Below, piece after piece: positions 1-8,574 of a DNA stretch of 43,213 bases (its first letter is position 1; each line of letters starts with the position of its first letter). The notes beneath the pieces were generated by a model. That model did no database searches. It had not been told where the DNA came from and worked only from the letters and a program-made list of their open reading frames with translations. The DNA comes from Candidatus Omnitrophota bacterium (GTDB taxonomy: Bacteria; Omnitrophota; Gorgyraeia; Zapsychrales; Zapsychraceae): the NCBI GenBank assembly GCA_023247445.1, contig JAHFGL010000018.1, positions 1 to 43,213 on the forward strand. The letters run 5' to 3'. The translations under genes were made by a program, and so were the position numbers.

Positions 1-1
1 T

Positions 2-805
2 GATCAGGTACGTTTTGAAGTGACCGCGCGCCTGCTTGATCCAAAATTAGAAATCATCGCGCCTTTACGCATCTGGGAATTTAAAACGCGCGATGAAGAG
101 ATTGATTATTTAAAATCGCACGGCATTACGATGGAAGTCACCAAAAAAAGTCCGTACAGTGTTGATATCAATTTATACGGACGAAGTATTGAGGCCGGCA
201 AACTCGAGGATCCGTGGTTCGAACCACCCGAAGAAATTTATAAGATGACGGTGAGCCCATATAAGGCCCCGAATAAACCGACATACGTTGAAGTCGAATT
301 TGCTAAAGGATTGCCGACAAAAATTAATGGCAAATCTTACAAACCTGTTGATCTTATCAACAAACTTAATGAAATCGGTGGCGCCAATGGTATTGGCCGA
401 GTTGATATGATCGAAAATCGATTGGTGGGAATTAAATCGCGCGAAAACTATGAAAATCCCGCCGGGACGCTAATACAGATCGCACACCAAGAATTAGAGG
501 CGCTTGTTTTAGATCGCGAAACGCTGCACTATAAACAACCGTTGTCGCAAAAGTATGCGGAGTTAACTTATTACGGACTTTGGGAAACACCTCTTAAAAA
601 ACAATTGGACGCTTACTTTAATAAAATTCAGCAGAAAGTCTCTGGAACAATTCGCCTGCGATTATATAAAGGAAATTGTGTCGTCGTTGGCCGCAAGTCA
701 CCCAACTCAATGTACAAAGAAGAACTCGCGACCTACGGTGCCAAAGATAAGTTTGATCAAAAATTGTCGGAAGGGTTTATTAAAATCTGGGGAATGCCTT
801 ACTAG
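2..805 (+). CDS. argG: Argininosuccinate synthase, C-terminal part (5' end outside window)
   Basis: This is the last 267 residues of a roughly 400-residue enzyme that joins citrulline and aspartate, using ATP, in arginine synthesis. The reading frame is open from base 2 and begins DQVRFEV, which matches the conserved substrate-binding stretch (GNDQVRFE) of ArgG. The PLRIWEFKTRDEEIDYLK and NGIGRVDMIENRLVGIKSR stretches are also typical of the family. The track's start at base 20 is an internal GTG, not the true start. The gene ends just before a heptad-periodic repeat array. ArgH, the next enzyme of the pathway, lies two genes on, so this is an arginine operon. The call is firm; only the N-terminal nucleotide-binding half is missing. 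Confidence 0.96.
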   Translation, partial: DQVRFEVTARLLDPKLEIIAPLRIWEFKTRDEEIDYLKSHGITMEVTKKSPYSVDINLYGRSIEAGKLEDPWFEPPEEIYKMTVSPYKAPNKPTYVEVEFAKGLPTKINGKSYKPVDLINKLNEIGGANGIGRVDMIENRLVGIKSRENYENPAGTLIQIAHQELEALVLDRETLHYKQPLSQKYAELTYYGLWETPLKKQLDAYFNKIQQKVSGTIRLRLYKGNCVVVGRKSPNSMYKEELATYGAKDKFDQKLSEGFIKIWGMPY

Positions 806-885
806 CTGTCAGCCATCAGCTGTCAGCTTTCAGTTGCTATCAGCTGGAAGCTGCTGATAACTGAAGGCTGGAGACTGAGAGCTGT
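804..885. repeat. Heptad-periodic imperfect inverted repeat array 1 (AGCTNTC type)
   Basis: The gap between argG and the methyltransferase is filled by degenerate 7-nt units (AGCTGTC, AGCCATC, AGCTGTC, AGCTTTC). They are followed by a right arm whose reverse complement has the same style (AGCTCTC, AGTCTCC, AGCCTTC, AGTTATC). The transcript could fold into a long imperfect hairpin. The array starts inside the argG stop codon and ends 4 nt before the next ATG, which has no Shine-Dalgarno sequence. Confidence 0.8.
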
Positions 886-889
886 AAAA

Positions 890-1651
890 ATGGTTAAAAA
901 ATTAAAAAATAATCTGTTACTTGAAAAGATCCCAGAACTTTTTGATAAAGAAAAACGAGGTAAGGTTTTAGATTTAGGCTGTGGACGTGGCCATTTTTCT
1001 GACCGGATCCATCAACTTGGGTTTGATGTCTTGGCCGCTGATGTCGCTGAACGTTATTTTAAATACAAAGATTTCGGAATCAAATGGGTTCATTGCGATT
1101 TATCGAAGCATCTTAACTTTCCCGACAATACCTTTGATTACGTTCTTTTTTTAGAAGTCATTGAGCATCTGGAAAATCCATTTGCAGTCGTCCGTGAAAT
1201 CAGCCGAGTGCTAAAGCCCGGTGGCTCTTTATATATTTCAACACCAAACATTTTAAACATCGGTTCACGATTTCGATTTTTGTTTGAAGGCTGTTTCGAT
1301 TTTTTCCGCGAGCCGGTTCTAGATTATTCTAAAGTTTACGAAGAGCTTTATCCAGGGAATCTTCAGAACATGCATTTAATTCCCTGGCGCTATCATGAAC
1401 TCGAATACATGCTCGATCGCTGTGGTTTAGATGTAACTAAAATTGAATCGGATCGCATTTATCATCACATGAAGCCGCTGTATTATTTGCTGTGGCCGAT
1501 ATTGAAATTACAAACCAGCAGCAAAGAGCGTCGCTCGCTTAAAAAAGGCGGGATGGATTTCCGCCGGATTCATAAAATTTTATTTTCGGATCCAATACTA
1601 TTTGGTCGGCACTTAATTGTCCGTGCCACCAAGAAAGGTCCACATGAGTAA
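890..1651 (+). CDS. SAM-dependent class I methyltransferase (Methyltransf_11/UbiG-like)
   Basis: This is a 253-residue soluble protein with a class I methyltransferase fold. Motif I for AdoMet binding is VLDLGCGRGHF (about residues 26-36). The acidic motif near residues 78-97 (PDNTFDYVLFLEVIEHLENP) and the post-motif LKPGGSLYISTPN are also clear. The substrate cannot be read from the sequence; relatives methylate quinones, sugars or lipids. It sits between argG and argH, and its last codons overlap the argH start by 8 nt, so it is co-transcribed with arginine genes without an obvious role there. The ATG follows a repeat array by 4 nt and lacks a ribosome binding site. Confidence 0.85.
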   Translation: MVKKLKNNLLLEKIPELFDKEKRGKVLDLGCGRGHFSDRIHQLGFDVLAADVAERYFKYKDFGIKWVHCDLSKHLNFPDNTFDYVLFLEVIEHLENPFAVVREISRVLKPGGSLYISTPNILNIGSRFRFLFEGCFDFFREPVLDYSKVYEELYPGNLQNMHLIPWRYHELEYMLDRCGLDVTKIESDRIYHHMKPLYYLLWPILKLQTSSKERRSLKKGGMDFRRIHKILFSDPILFGRHLIVRATKKGPHE

Positions 1652-3014
1652 ACTATGGGGAAGTCGTTTTGAAAAAACTACCGATGCCTTAGCTGATCAA
1701 TTTAGCTACAGCATTGGCTATGACTATCGTTTGGCTATTTACGATATTATTGGAAGCATCGCGCATGCGAAGATGCTCGCCAAATGTAAAATCATTTCCA
1801 CCAAAGACAGCGCGAAGATTGTCGCCGGCTTAAAAAAGATTGGTCAGCAGATTGAAAAGGGGAGTTTCAAATTTGATCCCAAGGCTGAAGATGTGCACAC
1901 CAACATTCAATCAGCGCTTAAAAAAATTATCGGCGAGGCGGCAGACAAACTGCATACCGCACGTTCACGCAATGATTTGATAGTCCTCGATATAAAAATG
2001 TTTTGCATGCATGAGCTAACGAATACGGTTGAGCTTGTAACGCAACTACAAAAATCTATTTTGGCCTTTGCCGAAAAAAATAAAGATGTCATCATCCCGG
2101 CGTATACGCATTTACAGTCAGCACAAGTTGTTTTACTCGCGCATCATATGTTGGCGTACGTTGAAATGCTCGAGCGAGACAAGACACGCCTGGAAGATGC
2201 GTTCATCCGAACCGACAGCATGCCACTGGGAAGTTGCGCGCTTTCTGGAACAACGCTGCCGACGGATCGCCATTTCGTGGCTCATCAATTAGGATTTACG
2301 CACACGACCGACAATAGCATCGACTCCGTCAGCGATCGTGATTTTATTATCGAATTCTTGTCGACGCTTGCGATCTTAGGCGTTCATGCCTCACGCATGG
2401 CGGAGGATTTGATTCTTTGGGCAACACAAGAATTTAATTTAGTCGATATCGATTGGGCCTTGTGCACTGGATCATCGATTATGCCGCACAAAAAGAATCC
2501 AGATATTTTGGAATTGATTCGCGGCGAATCAGCGACGCTCATCAGTAATCTTAATCAAGTGTTGATTCTGATGAAAGGCTTGCCGCTAACTTACAATCGC
2601 GATATGCAATTAGATAAGCCGCCGTTATTTGAATCAGTGGATAAAACAAAATTGATCTTGCAACTCTTAGCCAAGACCTTTGCAACGCTTAAAGTCAATT
2701 CGCTCACGCGTGAGCGAATTCAAAACGAAGCCTTTTTTACCGTTGACATCATGGAATATCTCATCAAAAAAGGCGTGTCGTATCGCGAAGCGCATGACAC
2801 GGTTGGACGAATTGTTAAGGGCTGCTTAGATCAGGGCAAACAGATCGCTGACTTAAGCAAATCTGAACTTAAAAAGTTTCATCCGAAACTCGAAGAGGAT
2901 GTAAAAAAACTTTTAAATGCAAAAGTTTCTGTTAAAATTAAACAATCTTTTGGCTCGACGAATCCAATTTTAGTAGACGCCCAACTGAAAAACTGGGGTA
3001 AAAAACTTAAGTAG
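1644..3014 (+). CDS. argH: Argininosuccinate lyase
   Basis: ArgH splits argininosuccinate into arginine and fumarate, the last step of arginine synthesis. The 456-residue length is normal for the fumarase/aspartase superfamily. The signature GSSIMPHKKNPD lies at residues 276-287 and carries the catalytic serine loop. TARSRND (105-111) and the histidine-bearing THLQSAQ (about 155-161) are the other conserved regions. I chose ATG 1644 over the track's TTG 1617 because AAGAAAGG lies just upstream and MSKLWG is the usual ArgH start. It overlaps the methyltransferase by 8 nt. Confidence 0.97.
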   Translation: MSKLWGSRFEKTTDALADQFSYSIGYDYRLAIYDIIGSIAHAKMLAKCKIISTKDSAKIVAGLKKIGQQIEKGSFKFDPKAEDVHTNIQSALKKIIGEAADKLHTARSRNDLIVLDIKMFCMHELTNTVELVTQLQKSILAFAEKNKDVIIPAYTHLQSAQVVLLAHHMLAYVEMLERDKTRLEDAFIRTDSMPLGSCALSGTTLPTDRHFVAHQLGFTHTTDNSIDSVSDRDFIIEFLSTLAILGVHASRMAEDLILWATQEFNLVDIDWALCTGSSIMPHKKNPDILELIRGESATLISNLNQVLILMKGLPLTYNRDMQLDKPPLFESVDKTKLILQLLAKTFATLKVNSLTRERIQNEAFFTVDIMEYLIKKGVSYREAHDTVGRIVKGCLDQGKQIADLSKSELKKFHPKLEEDVKKLLNAKVSVKIKQSFGSTNPILVDAQLKNWGKKLK

Positions 3015-3095
3015 CTCTCAGCTTTCAGCCATCAGCTCTCAGCAGTTTCCAGCTGAAGCAACTGATAGCGGACAGCTGATAACTGACAACTGATA
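3013..3095. repeat. Heptad-periodic imperfect inverted repeat array 2 (AGCTNTC type)
   Basis: The left arm is AGCTCTC, AGCTTTC, AGCCATC, AGCTCTC. The right arm, reverse complemented, gives AGTTGTC, AGTTATC, AGCTGTC, CGCTATC. The unit resembles that of array 1. The array overlaps the argH stop codon and stops 3 nt before the lysA ATG, which has no ribosome binding site. Confidence 0.8.
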
Positions 3096-3098
3096 AAA

Positions 3099-4355
3099 AT
3101 GCACGATTTTAAATTTAGAAATGGTGAACTCCACGGCGAAAACGTTAAAGTAAGCACGATCGCAAAAAAAGTCGGCACGCCATTTTATCTCTACAGCCAC
3201 AATACTCTCGTTGACCACTTCACAAAAATAGAGCGCGCCTTTGCCAAAGTAAGTCCTATTATCTGCTTTGCGATGAAATCAAATGGCAATCTCGCCGTCT
3301 TAAAAACATTAATTAATATCGGAGCCGGCGTTGATATTGTTTCAATTGGCGAGCTGCGTAAAGCTTTGTTGGCTGGGGCCGATCCTAAAAAAATCGTCTT
3401 CGCCTCCGTTGGCAAAACAGAAGAAGAGATCATCGAAGCTATCAAAGCTGGAATTTTATTCTTTAATGTTGAATCTGAACCAGAACTTCAAGAAATCAAT
3501 CGCATCGCCAAAAAACTAAAAACAAAATCAAAAGTTGCCTTGCGGATTAATCCAGATGTGGCCGCCGCAACCCACGAAAAGATCACAACTGGAACTTTAA
3601 AAAAGAAATTTGGGATTGATCTACGAACAGCGCACGCGATGATGAAAAATCGCAAAAAATATCCAAACATCATCTTTGCCGGACTTCATTGTCATATTGG
3701 ATCACAGATTATTTCAAAAGAACCTTTTATTCATGCGATTAAACGTGTCATTGAATTTATTGATGTGCTTAAAAAAGATGGTATTGAGCTTGAATATCTT
3801 GATATCGGCGGAGGGCTAGGGATTATCTACAAAGATGAGAAACCGCAGACGGCCCAGGATTTTGCGGATGCGATCTTGCCATATTTAGAAAAAACAGGTT
3901 TAAAAATTGTGATGGAGCCGGGACGATTTATTGTCGGCAACGCTGGCATCTTGGTCACCAAGGTTTTGTATTTAAAAGATAATGGTGTTAAGAAGTTTTT
4001 GATTGTTGATGCTGGGATGAATGATTTGATTCGACCAGCGATGTATGATGCGTATCATGAAATCGTGCCGGTCAAAGAAACTACGGTCAAGAAAGAAAAA
4101 CTCGATGTTGTTGGACCGATTTGTGAGAGCGGAGACTTCTTTGCGCACGATCGAATGTTGTCCATTATTAAAAATGGAGAACTTTTGGCCATCATGAGCG
4201 CCGGCGCTTACGGCTATGTTATGTCGAGCAACTACAACGTCCGCGGCCGCGTGCCAGAGGTGATGGTTAAAGGCAATAAATTTGAAATCACTAAAAACCG
4301 CGAAACATTTAAAGATTTGATGCGAGGGGAAAGGATCCCTTCATTTTTAAAATGA
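3099..4355 (+). CDS. lysA: Diaminopimelate decarboxylase
   Basis: LysA removes CO2 from meso-diaminopimelate to give lysine, using pyridoxal phosphate. The 418-residue protein shows the alanine-racemase-like barrel with the PLP lysine in FAMKSNGN (near residue 60), then HCHIGSQI, a glycine-rich phosphate loop DIGGGLGI, and EPGRFIVGNAG. The C-terminal catalytic cysteine is in GPICESGDFFA. It heads the lysine gene run lysA-dapF-dapA-x-dapB-dapL; dapF overlaps its stop by 4 nt (ATGA). The start directly follows repeat array 2 and has no Shine-Dalgarno sequence, so the array may affect its translation (inference). Confidence 0.97.
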   Translation: MHDFKFRNGELHGENVKVSTIAKKVGTPFYLYSHNTLVDHFTKIERAFAKVSPIICFAMKSNGNLAVLKTLINIGAGVDIVSIGELRKALLAGADPKKIVFASVGKTEEEIIEAIKAGILFFNVESEPELQEINRIAKKLKTKSKVALRINPDVAAATHEKITTGTLKKKFGIDLRTAHAMMKNRKKYPNIIFAGLHCHIGSQIISKEPFIHAIKRVIEFIDVLKKDGIELEYLDIGGGLGIIYKDEKPQTAQDFADAILPYLEKTGLKIVMEPGRFIVGNAGILVTKVLYLKDNGVKKFLIVDAGMNDLIRPAMYDAYHEIVPVKETTVKKEKLDVVGPICESGDFFAHDRMLSIIKNGELLAIMSAGAYGYVMSSNYNVRGRVPEVMVKGNKFEITKNRETFKDLMRGERIPSFLK

Positions 4356-5185
4356 AAAATTTATCTTTTACAAAAATGTCTGGGGCAGGCAATGATTTCA
4401 TCGTCATTGATGCGCCGAAAGAAAAATTGGATCTAAAGAAATTGGCGATTAAAGCCTGCGACCGCAGTAATGGAATCGGTGGCGATGGCCTGCTTGTTTT
4501 AAACAAATCAAAAGAATCCGATTATAAAATGCGTATCATCAACGCTGATGGATCAGAGGCGGAGATGTGCGGCAACGGCGCACGCTGCATGGCCGCTTAT
4601 ATCGTTCTTAATCGCAAACCAAAAAAGAAATTATTCTCGATGGAAACCTTAGCCGGCGAAGTATTGGCCGAAGCCAAAGGTGAAACCGCGATTGTCCGTC
4701 TAAGCAATCCCAAAGATTATAATCCATCGATTACAATCAAAGTTAATGACAGAGATCTTCACGTTACCTACATTGACACCGGCGTTCCGCATACAATTGT
4801 GTTTGTTGATCAGTTGCCGGGAATTGATGTCAAAACGCTTGGATCGATCATTCGTAACCATCAACAATTTAAGCCACGCGGAACCAATGTCAATTTCGTT
4901 GAGCAAATTGATGCGGGATTGGTCGCCGCTCGAACCTACGAACGTGGCGTGGAAGATGAAACAAAAGCGTGTGGGACGGGAAGTGTTGCCTCGGCCATTG
5001 TTTCATATTTAAAAGCAAACCCGCTTGTCTCATCAATGAAAAAATGTCAGATGAAAGTAAAAACAACCGGTGGTGAAATTTTGGAAGTAACCTTCGATCT
5101 TCACGGCGATCAAATCACCAATGTCTGGCTTAAGGGAAGTGCGCGGTTTATCGCCAAGGGTGAATATTTCTTAAACAAAATATAA
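4352..5185 (+). CDS. dapF: Diaminopimelate epimerase
   Basis: DapF interconverts LL- and meso-diaminopimelate by a two-cysteine acid/base mechanism without cofactor. Both cysteines are visible: C73 in EMCGNGARC and C207 in KACGTGSVA. GAGNDFIVID at the N-terminus and the 277-residue length fit the family. The start overlaps the lysA stop by 4 nt, which suggests translational coupling. Together with DapL in the same run, this gives the aminotransferase route: tetrahydrodipicolinate to LL-DAP to meso-DAP. Confidence 0.97.
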   Translation: MKNLSFTKMSGAGNDFIVIDAPKEKLDLKKLAIKACDRSNGIGGDGLLVLNKSKESDYKMRIINADGSEAEMCGNGARCMAAYIVLNRKPKKKLFSMETLAGEVLAEAKGETAIVRLSNPKDYNPSITIKVNDRDLHVTYIDTGVPHTIVFVDQLPGIDVKTLGSIIRNHQQFKPRGTNVNFVEQIDAGLVAARTYERGVEDETKACGTGSVASAIVSYLKANPLVSSMKKCQMKVKTTGGEILEVTFDLHGDQITNVWLKGSARFIAKGEYFLNKI

Positions 5186-5198
5186 AAAGGATCAATCA

Positions 5199-6077
5199 AT
5201 GTTCAATGGTTCAATTGTTGCGATTGTCACGCCGTTTAAAAATGGTCAAGTGGATGAAGCCAAATTAAAAGAGCTCGTTGAGTTCCAAATTAAAAATGGC
5301 ACGTCTGGAATTGTTCCGTGTGGAACAACAGGCGAATCACCGACACTTTCGACCGCCGAGCATGAACGCGTCATTGAAATTTGTATCAAGGCCGCCAAAA
5401 AACGTGTTGCCATTATTGCCGGCACAGGATCCAATTCTACCGATGAGGCGATTCATCTAACCAAAAATGCTGCCGCGGCCGGGGCAAATGGCGCGCTCAT
5501 TGTGAGCCCTTACTATAATAAGCCAACGCAAAAAGGATTGTATCTTCATTTTAAAGCGATCGCTGACAGTGTCGACATTCCTATTATTCTTTACAACATT
5601 GCCGGGCGAACAGGTGTCAACATTGAACCAGCCACAATTGCTAAATTAGCCACGGATTGTAAAAATATTGTTGGCGTAAAAGAGGCATCGGGATCGCTTG
5701 AGCAAATGGCCACAATCAAACTGATGTGTCCGAAAGATTTTATCTTGCTTTCCGGTGATGATGCACTAACATTGCCGCTACTTGCCATTGGTGGAGTTGG
5801 AGTTATTTCCGTTGCCGCCAACATCATTCCAGCGGATGTCGCTAAAATGATTAAACATTTTGAAGCTGGAAATTTAAAGAAGGCCCAAGAATTGCACTAT
5901 AAAATGCTTCCCTTGGTTAAAACTTTATTTATCGAGACAAATCCAATTCCTGTCAAAACTGCCGTTGGACTGATGGGACTTTGTAGTGGCGATGTGCGTC
6001 TGCCCTTATGCGCAATGGCTGAAGAGAATTTAAAAAAACTTAGAGTAGCGCTTAAAACTTATGGATTGCTAGGATAA
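5199..6077 (+). CDS. dapA: 4-hydroxy-tetrahydrodipicolinate synthase
   Basis: DapA condenses pyruvate with aspartate semialdehyde, the first committed step to lysine. The 292-residue (beta/alpha)8 barrel has the Schiff-base lysine K161 in VGVKEASG, the catalytic tyrosine Y132 in ILYNIAGRTG, and the GTTGESPTL loop near residue 42. YYNKPTQKGL is also conserved. An AAAAGGA ribosome site precedes the ATG by a normal distance, 13 nt after dapF. Confidence 0.97.
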   Translation: MFNGSIVAIVTPFKNGQVDEAKLKELVEFQIKNGTSGIVPCGTTGESPTLSTAEHERVIEICIKAAKKRVAIIAGTGSNSTDEAIHLTKNAAAAGANGALIVSPYYNKPTQKGLYLHFKAIADSVDIPIILYNIAGRTGVNIEPATIAKLATDCKNIVGVKEASGSLEQMATIKLMCPKDFILLSGDDALTLPLLAIGGVGVISVAANIIPADVAKMIKHFEAGNLKKAQELHYKMLPLVKTLFIETNPIPVKTAVGLMGLCSGDVRLPLCAMAEENLKKLRVALKTYGLLG

Positions 6078-6096
6078 GATTTCAAAAGGAACCATA

Positions 6097-6483
6097 TTGA
6101 AAGATATAAAATACGAAAAATTTATTATTACAATTTCAAACGAGATACAACTCCTAGGTCTAATCTTATTAATTTTGTTAGTAGTATTATTCGGAGCGCT
6201 ACAGTATGTCGATGGCAATAAATTTTTTTTACTTTTATCTTTTGTTATTGGTTTCTTAATATTAAGTAGAATACGATGGGCTCCAAATAAAAAAGATGAT
6301 TTGCCAACATTAGGGCCTATTTTCACTCTTTTCAATAATACAATTCCCACTCTATTTATTCTAATAAGTTTAGTCGTGTTGGCATTCTTTCAGTTTCAAA
6401 ATAAACAATATTGGTTTGCATTGCTGTCTATCACAGGACCTATAATTTTTGCTTATCTGGGATATTTAGAATCAAAAAAGTAA
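6097..6483 (+). CDS. Unknown small membrane protein with four predicted helices
   Basis: I do not recognise this 128-residue protein. Four hydrophobic stretches look like membrane helices, around residues 19-38, 46-64, 83-100 and 107-123. The loop between helices 2 and 3 has basic and polar residues (RIRWAPNKKDD). The start is a TTG 7 nt after AAAGGA; no in-frame ATG occurs before the first helix. The gene is visibly AT-richer than its dap neighbours, so it may have been inserted into the operon. It lies between dapA and dapB with a 56-nt gap after it. A transport role for lysine or an intermediate is possible but unsupported. Confidence 0.6.
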   Translation: MKDIKYEKFIITISNEIQLLGLILLILLVVLFGALQYVDGNKFFLLLSFVIGFLILSRIRWAPNKKDDLPTLGPIFTLFNNTIPTLFILISLVVLAFFQFQNKQYWFALLSITGPIIFAYLGYLESKK

Positions 6484-6539
6484 ACTGTAAGCGTATACTA
6501 GGTTTTACATAGGATACAATAATAAAGGAATTAAAAGCT

Positions 6540-7259
6540 ATGATCAATTTAGCCATAAGCGGTTGTCAGGGAAGGATGGGACAACGGATTACCCAACTTG
6601 CTCTTGCCGATAAAAACCTTAAAATCACTACCTTGCTTGAGCACAAGAATCATCCCAAAGCTGGCGAAGCCGTAAGTGGAATTAAGATCAGCACAGATAA
6701 TAGCGCGATCAAAGGGGCCGATGTCTTGATTGAATTTACCCTGCCGGAAGGATCACTTGAAAATTTAAGCGCTTGTGTCAAACATAAAGTCGCGATGGTG
6801 ATTGGCACAACCGGGTTTACGCCTGAGCAAGTCAAAAAAATTAAAGCAGCTTCCAAGAAAATTCCTATTGTCTTTTCCTCTAATATGTCTGTCGGCGTTA
6901 ATCTTGTCTTTCGCTTAGTTGAGCTGGCAGGACAAAAGACAGGGAAAAATTATTCGATCAACATTGTCGAAGCTCATCATATTCATAAAAAGGATGCGCC
7001 TTCGGGGACGGCAAAAACGTTAGCGGAATATGCCGAAAAAGGTTCCGGCCAAAAAGTTACCGACTTTAAATCCATTCGTGAAGGTGAAATCATCGGTGAT
7101 CATGATGTGATCTTTGAAAGCGGGGAAGATATCATTAAAATTTCTCATCACGCCAAGAATCGAGACATCTTTGCCAAAGGCTCACTAGTCGCCGCAAAAT
7201 TTCTGGCAAAAAAGAAATCTGGGCTGTTTAATATGCAAGACGTATTGGGGTTAAAATAA
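6540..7259 (+). CDS. dapB: 4-hydroxy-tetrahydrodipicolinate reductase
   Basis: DapB reduces the DapA product to tetrahydrodipicolinate with NAD(P)H. The Rossmann motif GCQGRMG is at residues 8-14. The active-site signature EAHHIHKKDAPSGTAK (144-159) holds the catalytic histidines and the lysine. GTTGFT (about 89-94) contacts the nucleotide. Length is 239 residues, slightly short but normal. AAAGGAATT lies upstream of the ATG. DapL follows after 18 nt. Confidence 0.97.
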   Translation: MINLAISGCQGRMGQRITQLALADKNLKITTLLEHKNHPKAGEAVSGIKISTDNSAIKGADVLIEFTLPEGSLENLSACVKHKVAMVIGTTGFTPEQVKKIKAASKKIPIVFSSNMSVGVNLVFRLVELAGQKTGKNYSINIVEAHHIHKKDAPSGTAKTLAEYAEKGSGQKVTDFKSIREGEIIGDHDVIFESGEDIIKISHHAKNRDIFAKGSLVAAKFLAKKKSGLFNMQDVLGLK

Positions 7260-7277
7260 AATTGGAAAGGATCACAA

Positions 7278-8459
7278 ATGACCATGACTGCTGAAAATTT
7301 TAAAATCGAATTTGCTGATCGCTTAAAGGAATTGCCGCCGTACCTTTTCGTTGAAATTGATAAAGCCAAACGCGAGGCGATGGCGCAAGGCCGCGATGTG
7401 ATTAATTTAGGTGTTGGAGATCCTGATTCAGCGACACCACCACATATTGTTACTGCCATGATTGAGGCGGTTAAAGACGGCAACAATCATCATTATGCCT
7501 TTGATGCCGGGCTGCCACAACTGCGTCAAGAAATTGGCAAATGGTTTGAAAATCGCTTTAGCGTTAAATTAGATTCTGACAAAGAAATTTATCCTTTGAT
7601 TGGATCCAAAGAAGGATTAGCGCATTTGCCCTTTGGGATTATTAATCCTAAAGATAAAGTCTTGTTAACTGATCCAGCGTATCCAGCCTATCGACCATCG
7701 CTGCAATTCGCCGGCGCAAAGATTGTTAGCGTGCCCATTAAAGCGAGCAATGATTTTATTCCTGATCTTGCCAAACTTGCTGAGTACAAAGATATTAAAG
7801 CGATCGTAATTAATTATCCAAATAACCCAACAGCGGCCACAGCGACACGTGAATTTTATGAAGGACTCATTAAACTCGCACACGAGAAGGGCATCATTAT
7901 CATTTCTGATATGGCGTATTCAGAAGTGTATTACGACGGCGAAAAACCACTCAGCATTTTAGAGATCGAAGGCGCCAAAGATGTGGCGATTGAATTTCAT
8001 TCTTTCTCCAAAACATATTTTATGACCGGCTGGCGAATGGGTTGGGCTTGCGGGAATCCGACGCTTATTGCCGCGCTTGCTAAAGTAAAAACCAATTTTG
8101 ATTCTGGTATTTTTCAAGCCGTTCAAGTTGCCGGGATCGCCGCGCTTAAAAGTAATGATGATGTGGTGGAAGAAATGCGTACGCTTTATCAAGAACGCCG
8201 TGATTTATTTATTAACGGACTGCGTTCAATTGGCTGGAAGATTACACCACCTAAAGCGACCTACTATGTCTGGGCCAAGATTCCAAAAGGATTTAATGAT
8301 TCGATGGAAACCTCGAAGGCTTTCCTTGAAAAGGCTGATATCGTCGCGACACCTGGTGTTGGATTCGGTGAAGCAGGGGAAGGCTACGTGCGCATGACGC
8401 TAACCGTTTCCAAAGATCGTCTCAATGAAGCTGTTGCTCGTTTAAAAAAATTTTTGTAA
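7278..8459 (+). CDS. dapL: LL-diaminopimelate aminotransferase
   Basis: This is a fold-type I PLP aminotransferase of 393 residues. The PLP lysine is K245 in HSFSKTYFMTGWRMGW. The substrate and PLP contacts NLGVGDPD, GSKEGLAH and NYPNNPTAA are present. Class I aminotransferases are hard to separate by sequence alone. Its place right after dapB, the presence of dapF, and the absence of dapC/D/E in the run support DapL, which converts tetrahydrodipicolinate to LL-DAP in one step. This pathway variant is known from chlamydiae, plants and several uncultured phyla. An AAAGGA ribosome site precedes the ATG. Confidence 0.88.
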   Translation: MTMTAENFKIEFADRLKELPPYLFVEIDKAKREAMAQGRDVINLGVGDPDSATPPHIVTAMIEAVKDGNNHHYAFDAGLPQLRQEIGKWFENRFSVKLDSDKEIYPLIGSKEGLAHLPFGIINPKDKVLLTDPAYPAYRPSLQFAGAKIVSVPIKASNDFIPDLAKLAEYKDIKAIVINYPNNPTAATATREFYEGLIKLAHEKGIIIISDMAYSEVYYDGEKPLSILEIEGAKDVAIEFHSFSKTYFMTGWRMGWACGNPTLIAALAKVKTNFDSGIFQAVQVAGIAALKSNDDVVEEMRTLYQERRDLFINGLRSIGWKITPPKATYYVWAKIPKGFNDSMETSKAFLEKADIVATPGVGFGEAGEGYVRMTLTVSKDRLNEAVARLKKFL

Positions 8460-8474
8460 ATCAATCTCATCTTC

Positions 8475-8555
8475 CGTCATTCTGAGGCCGCAAGGCCGAA
8501 GAATCTCAAAACACTTAAGAAATTCTGAGATCCTTCGCTTTCGCTCAGGATAACG
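8475..8555. repeat. REP-like palindromic element 1 (CGTCATTCTGAG ... CTCAGGATAACG)
   Basis: The ends are inverted copies: CGTCATTCTGAG on the left, CTCAGGATAACG on the right. Each half also folds on itself; the left has GGCC-GCAA-GGCC. GAATCTCA and TGAGATCC form the inner pair. It fills most of the gap between dapL and folK. The same consensus recurs at 13992 and, as a variant, at 41036. Elements of this look are widespread dispersed repeats in bacterial genomes. Confidence 0.8.
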
Positions 8556-8574
8556 ATAAAAAAAATAACAAACA

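Noticed and set aside
804-885. Heptad arrays as CRISPR or tandem satellite
   Set aside because: Units are 7 nt, degenerate and inverted around a centre; there are no 20-40 nt identical repeats with spacers and no cas genes.
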